A stretch of 8,896 nt of DNA from the NCBI GenBank assembly GCA_029821455.1, contig JALGTI010000108.1, positions 1 through 8,896 on the forward strand, written 5' to 3'. Shown one piece after another: positions 5,287-8,896 of this stretch. The translations under genes were made by a program, and so were the position numbers. How positions within the stretch are numbered: the first letter of the stretch is position 1; every line of letters begins with the position of its first letter. This DNA is from Candidatus Zipacnadia bacterium. Lineage in GTDB: Bacteria; Armatimonadota; Zipacnadia; Zipacnadales; Zipacnadaceae. The notes beneath the pieces were generated by a model. That model did not search any database. It saw only the letters and a program-made list of their open reading frames with translations, and had not been told where the DNA came from.

Positions 5287-7605
5287 CTAAAACCCTTCAT
5301 CGAGCGTGAAGTCTGCCAGGTCCACATAGGCAGGGTGCGCATCCGAAACACGCTCATTACCAATCGTGCTGATGTAAAGCTCGAGCTTGCCCTTACAGGT
5401 CTCTTTACCCGTCGTGAACAGCTCTTTTCGTTGACACCAGTCAGCACGTGGACCAGTGTACCCTATCTTCCGCCGGCTTACTTCGGTCTCTTGGGCATCA
5501 TATTCGATCAGGAAGATACGAATAATGTTGAATTTCTTACCCCGGGTGCGCCACAGGAGTCTATACTCACACTCAGGTTTGACTTGAAATCTCGGAGAAC
5601 GAAGTGTATGTGCGGTCTTACCAGCTAGCTGAATACGGAGGTAGCGCCTTGGCTCACCGCCGCGGCCCTCGATGATATTGTAGCTGACCTTCGCACCCAG
5701 TCCGTAGTATGTATATCCTCGCTGCCATTCGTCCGGGACCCCATCGCCATTCTCATCGCGTTCAAACGAGGAATTCAGCAGTAATATCTCCGGCTGAGCC
5801 AATCGGGCAGCAACTTGCTCTTCCTTGGCAGGATCGAACCAACCTGCCCTCTTGTCAAACCAGCGTCGAAAGTAGTACCGGGAGAGAATATTACGCCCGG
5901 CCAGTGAGTCCACATAATCGCGTATCGCGGTCGCCTTTGTGGTCACGATTTGCCAGTTCTCCGGTGTCTGGGCCTGCTGCCATTTCTCTTTGGCTGTGAA
6001 AAAGTCGCCTAACTTCCGACATAGCTCAAAGTAGCCCCGCACCCTCGCAATGCGCTCTTTGAGCTGCGGGGGGCCAGCCGCCGCCAGACGCTCGGCCTCC
6101 ATAAGCTCTGGCCAGACAGTTTCGAGGATTGCAGGCGGCAGCACATAGGCGCCACGATAGCGGCAGGGCTGCTGGGCGACCAGCTCATCCAACTTTTCAT
6201 AGAAGTGTTGCATTGCCGACGCGGCCGGGCCGAAAAAATCGTGAAAGAATTCCTGCGCAAGGGCATCGGTGTCCACCTCCGTATTCCACAGCAGACGGGC
6301 ACTCAGATAGAAGCCAAGGCCCTGGGCCGGCCAATTCGGCAGTGATTCCTCCAGATAGCCAAGTGCGCCGGACTGATGCAAAGCACGAATGTTCTCAACG
6401 TAAACACGATAGCGCGGCACTGGCAGAGGACAGGCGCTATCGTTGTCGTGCTCGGACCAGATGAACCTACTGACCACTGCAGACCAGTCTTCTATCAGCT
6501 TTCGGTAATATGCATTGATACTGCAGTTTGGGTCGCTAATTGAGTGCAGGGGGCAAGCGCGGGAGTAATGGATCAACGAGCAGATGAGATTAGGGCGGGC
6601 CTTGAGGCCCGTAACCGGCGCATCAGTAGCCTTGCTATCATAAGCCATAAATGCCAGCAGTTTGTCCTTATATTCAGGTTTCAGACCCTCACTGACAGCA
6701 TTGCAGAAATCCACCAGCCGATCACTGACGTTCCCCCCAATGCCCTGCGTGCAGAGCGGGCATTCGCAGTACCCGGCCCCATCGTTCTGGGCCAGCGAGA
6801 ACATCGCTGCGTCAGGATTGTCAGCGAAGTACTTGTTAGCCGCCTCGATGGCCAGCCGCCGCACCTCAGGATGGCTGGTACAGGGTTGCCGGTTGGGGAC
6901 GCGTTCCCCGTCAATCAGTGCGAACCATTCGGGATGCGCATTGAAGTATTCGGCCGGCGGAATTATGGAGGACAGATTATGCCCGGCGTTGATGCGTGCA
7001 CCGCCCAGGCGATTGTGCCGCTTCCACTCCCCGAAGTCTCCGTCCTGGGGTTCGACACCCCCCGCAGACCACGGACCCAGCCGGAACGGAAAATCCGGCG
7101 ATTCTGACAGATTAAGGTTCAGCAGTTCCAGGGTTATGCGCCTGGGTACAACCTCGCCAAGCTCCCCGGGCCAATACCAGCGCACACCGAGGTGATCCAG
7201 GAGTGTGCAGACGGCGAAGTAAGTCCCATCATAGGAACCGGCATCATTACCCAGTAGATACAGGTTACTGCCACGACGCCTAATGATAATGCGCTCTGGC
7301 AACGGATAAGGGCCCTGTGCTACGGAGATTCCTGCCGTGCGCTGCAGGCGGTTGCGACCAATGATGATTCGCGGCCCCGTGCAAGCCTCCGTGGGGGTGA
7401 CTATCTGCAGACGGGCACCGCTCATCTTCTCAACATATGTGACTAGCAGTTCGGCCGCCTGCCTCTCTTTGTCGCTGGCTATTGCAGACAGAACGACCAC
7501 TGCCTTAGGCACACCGTTTTCCACTATCAGTGGCTCCGCTGCTTGCAGCGCAGAGCAGATGGTTTCTGTGAGCACTACCATAACGATAACCATCCTGCTA
7601 GGCAT
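5287..7605 (-). CDS. Secreted DUF4838 protein with C-terminal carbohydrate-binding-like module
   Basis: The 772-aa product has an N-terminal signal peptide (hydrophobic residues about 5-20, probable cleavage near ALQAA, 19-23). Residues about 26-160 resemble the alpha/beta domain that precedes the barrel in GH67 and GH20 enzymes, with IIIGRN and the stretch from GSYDGTYFAV to LGVRWYWPG. Residues about 205-480 carry the DUF4838 signature: NAGHN, the HPEWFALIDG stretch, NDGAGYCECPLC with C280, C282 and C285, IWSEHDND (382-389), and LEE...YLSARLLWNTEVD. A helical segment (about 490-600) leads to a beta-rich module (about 605-772) that opens with NSSFE and the Ca-loop-like DENGDGVPD (617-625), typical of galactose-binding-like carbohydrate-binding modules. 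It probably binds and may cleave a polysaccharide; the reaction is unknown. ATG 7605 follows AGGGAG (7615-7620) with a 9-base spacer. It sits 22 bp after the beta-helix gene and 70 bp before the DUF4091 gene. The C-terminal module is more AT-rich than the body (about 49% GC over 5341-5640 versus about 59% over 6001-6480, hand count). Confidence 0.9.
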   Translation of the reverse strand: MPSRMVIVMVVLTETICSALQAAEPLIVENGVPKAVVVLSAIASDKERQAAELLVTYVEKMSGARLQIVTPTEACTGPRIIIGRNRLQRTAGISVAQGPYPLPERIIIRRRGSNLYLLGNDAGSYDGTYFAVCTLLDHLGVRWYWPGELGEVVPRRITLELLNLNLSESPDFPFRLGPWSAGGVEPQDGDFGEWKRHNRLGGARINAGHNLSSIIPPAEYFNAHPEWFALIDGERVPNRQPCTSHPEVRRLAIEAANKYFADNPDAAMFSLAQNDGAGYCECPLCTQGIGGNVSDRLVDFCNAVSEGLKPEYKDKLLAFMAYDSKATDAPVTGLKARPNLICSLIHYSRACPLHSISDPNCSINAYYRKLIEDWSAVVSRFIWSEHDNDSACPLPVPRYRVYVENIRALHQSGALGYLEESLPNWPAQGLGFYLSARLLWNTEVDTDALAQEFFHDFFGPAASAMQHFYEKLDELVAQQPCRYRGAYVLPPAILETVWPELMEAERLAAAGPPQLKERIARVRGYFELCRKLGDFFTAKEKWQQAQTPENWQIVTTKATAIRDYVDSLAGRNILSRYYFRRWFDKRAGWFDPAKEEQVAARLAQPEILLLNSSFERDENGDGVPDEWQRGYTYYGLGAKVSYNIIEGRGGEPRRYLRIQLAGKTAHTLRSPRFQVKPECEYRLLWRTRGKKFNIIRIFLIEYDAQETEVSRRKIGYTGPRADWCQRKELFTTGKETCKGKLELYISTIGNERVSDAHPAYVDLADFTLDEGF

Positions 7606-7614
7606 CCGTGTTAT

Positions 7615-7620
7615 CTCCCT
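7615..7620 (-). promoter_or_regulatory. Shine-Dalgarno of the DUF4838 gene
   Basis: The minus strand reads AGGGAG, 9 bases before ATG 7605, inside the 22-bp gap after the beta-helix gene. This is consistent with translation from a shared mRNA. Confidence 0.65.
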
Positions 7621-7627
7621 TCAGGTG

Positions 7628-8896
7628 CTATGCTATCAAGTTCCCCTCCACGATGTTTCCCGTACAATTCTGCCCGGTGACCGCTGCCGTCATTTGCCCC
7701 CCATCGTCGAGGAATATGCAATCTCCTACCCGCGAGTGGGTCACGCTGTCCATTTGCACACCGTGTCCTTGCGGGCTTCGGAACGTGCAGCCGGTTACAT
7801 TGATACCCCGGCAGTTGTCTAGTGTTAGCCCAGCATCCTTCCCGCAGCCGTTGAGGATGCAGCCGGTCAGCGTGCAGGCGGTGCACTGGTCGAGTTCAAT
7901 TCCGCCACACAGAGGGTCGCCGTATCCCTCGTAGTCGTGAATATAGTCTATGATCGCGCCGGTGACCGCGATCTGCTGGCAGCGCTGCAGCATGATATTG
8001 CGCTTGTAGCCACCGATGTGTTGATTGTCTCCGATGGAGATGCCGCTGGCGTCGCTAATTAGAATGTTATACTCTTGGTTGGTGATGAGGTTGCCTGCGA
8101 TGGAAAAAAGCCCGGCCTGCTGGCCTGGCGAGCGGCCAAACCCGGCCACACTGGGATCTTCCTCTTGGGCTGCTTGCTGTTGTTCTGGTGATAGCCCTTC
8201 AATCCTCACATTCGCCCCGCCTGGTGTCCGCGTGGCCTGGATCGTATTGCCCACAATGGCCCCTTCTCTGATGCCGATAGGCCCGGCGATTATCCAGATA
8301 TCCGCTACTAGTTCGTCGCTGTCGGGATCGCGGTTGTATTCGATATCGTTGCCCACTATCTGCAGGTTGCGGACATTGCCCCGCAAGACTTTGATACCGC
8401 CGGCTTTGTTATAGCTGATATGGGAGCCATGGATGTTGATCTGGTGCAGATTGACCTCGTCCAGGAATATGCCGACGCCCCGGCAGTTGTAAATGTGGCA
8501 GTCCGAGATTATGAGGTTGCGGTTATGATTCGGAATATGTATTCCGTGTTGGCAGTTGCGGATGGTCACGCCGGTGATGATGCCCATATATGTGCCCTCC
8601 AAGCGAATCCCATCTGCCTCGGGGTTGGCCCCCACAATCTCCAGGCCTGACACTGTTGGCATAAGCTGGCTGGCGGCCACCTGCTGGGTCATAGTTGGCG
8701 GATCTGCGGTCCCGAAGTGGCTGCCAAGGATATGCAGAGCCGGCGCATTGGATTCATTTATCAGTTGCGCGCCGGCAGAACGCAGATGCGTGTGACCCCG
8801 AGCCGCCAAGTCTACAGTCAATCCCTGGGTTAGCCGGTAGGTACCAGCCGGGAAAAAGAGGCCGCCGGTTGTTGTGTCCAGCGCCTTCTGAATTGC
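7628..8896 (-). CDS. Right-handed parallel beta-helix protein (pectate-lyase-3-like), 5'-truncated by window end
   Basis: The frame is open from the window edge to the TAG at 7628-7630, giving 422 visible residues; the N-terminus and any signal peptide lie beyond 8896. The TTG at 8821 is not the start: upstream in frame the protein reads AIQKALDTTTGG...FFPAGTYRL, the classic opening of pectate-lyase-3 or phage tailspike-like beta-helices. About eleven rungs repeat a [TVSE]-[G/D]-[N/C/S]-x-[I/L]-type turn, at visible residues 109, 132, 157, 182, 216, 268, 313, 345, 369, 392 and 418. Rungs are 23-26 residues apart at both ends and wider in the middle. A Gln/Glu-rich insertion (235-262) interrupts the helix. 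The last third is Cys-rich (10 of 13 Cys lie after residue 305). Such folds bind or cleave acidic or complex polysaccharides as lyases, hydrolases or epimerases; no catalytic set can be assigned. It is the first visible gene of the operon with the DUF4838 and DUF4091 genes. The fold is confident; the activity is unknown. Confidence 0.88.
   Translation of the reverse strand, partial: AIQKALDTTTGGLFFPAGTYRLTQGLTVDLAARGHTHLRSAGAQLINESNAPALHILGSHFGTADPPTMTQQVAASQLMPTVSGLEIVGANPEADGIRLEGTYMGIITGVTIRNCQHGIHIPNHNRNLIISDCHIYNCRGVGIFLDEVNLHQINIHGSHISYNKAGGIKVLRGNVRNLQIVGNDIEYNRDPDSDELVADIWIIAGPIGIREGAIVGNTIQATRTPGGANVRIEGLSPEQQQAAQEEDPSVAGFGRSPGQQAGLFSIAGNLITNQEYNILISDASGISIGDNQHIGGYKRNIMLQRCQQIAVTGAIIDYIHDYEGYGDPLCGGIELDQCTACTLTGCILNGCGKDAGLTLDNCRGINVTGCTFRSPQGHGVQMDSVTHSRVGDCIFLDDGGQMTAAVTGQNCTGNIVEGNLIA

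Noticed and set aside
6544..7195. Overlapping + strand open frames opposite the DUF4838 gene.
   Set aside because: They overlap the conserved DUF4838 core in antisense, lack any recognisable motif or ribosome binding site, and have shadow-like composition.
8531..8546. Inverted repeat with 7-base arms around two bases (CGGAATA...TATTCCG).
   Set aside because: It lies inside the coding sequence of a beta-helix rung, and one short palindrome in a gene this size is expected by chance.
8819..8821. TTG as start of the beta-helix gene.
   Set aside because: The frame continues upstream to the window edge with the conserved pectate-lyase-3 opening (PAGTY block), so the codon is internal.
1..8896. 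Search for tRNA or rRNA genes, CRISPR repeats, IS ends, att sites or toxin-antitoxin pairs.
   Set aside because: No cloverleaf-like segment, regularly spaced direct repeats, terminal inverted repeats with a transposase, or small two-gene cassette was seen on either strand.

Overview
The window is bacterial and holds six protein genes. Two are 5'-truncated by the window edges. I see no tRNA, rRNA, CRISPR array, insertion sequence or integrase. Coding density is high: the longest gap is 102 bp, so no stretch over 300 bases lacks a gene. GC is moderately high (about 60% in ftsH by hand count of sample lines). No marker fixes the lineage. A tilS-ftsH pair next to secreted DUF4091, DUF4838 and beta-helix proteins is the sort of content I associate with polysaccharide-degrading environmental bacteria such as Planctomycetota, Lentisphaerota, Verrucomicrobiota or Armatimonadota; this is an inference of low certainty.

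Left part, + strand (1-3696). The 3' portion of tilS (tRNA-Ile lysidine synthetase) is followed after 27 bp by a complete ftsH (membrane AAA+ zinc metalloprotease). This is the widely conserved tilS-ftsH neighbourhood, but without the hpt gene that often lies between them. After a 102-bp gap with a GC-rich inverted repeat comes a small TPR-like protein of unknown function. Its C-terminus carries a motif resembling short leader-like domains.

Right part, - strand (8896 down to 3714). Three co-directional genes form a probable operon: a right-handed parallel beta-helix protein (pectate-lyase-3-like N-terminus, 5' end outside the window), a secreted DUF4838 protein with a C-terminal carbohydrate-binding-like module, and a secreted DUF4091 protein with a GH123-like Asp-Glu pair. 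Gaps are 22 and 70 bp, and both downstream genes have good Shine-Dalgarno sequences. The 70-bp gap contains two adjacent inverted repeats. The set looks like a small module acting outside the cytoplasm on a complex glycan, with no transporter or regulator visible in the window. This operon converges on the TPR gene with only 17 bp between the two stop codons and no recognisable terminator.

Most worth following up: the uncharacterised three-gene glycan module, its individual active-site and metal-site candidates, the cysteine ladder in the beta-helix, and the C-terminal motif of the TPR protein. I see no complete, clearly unprecedented system.
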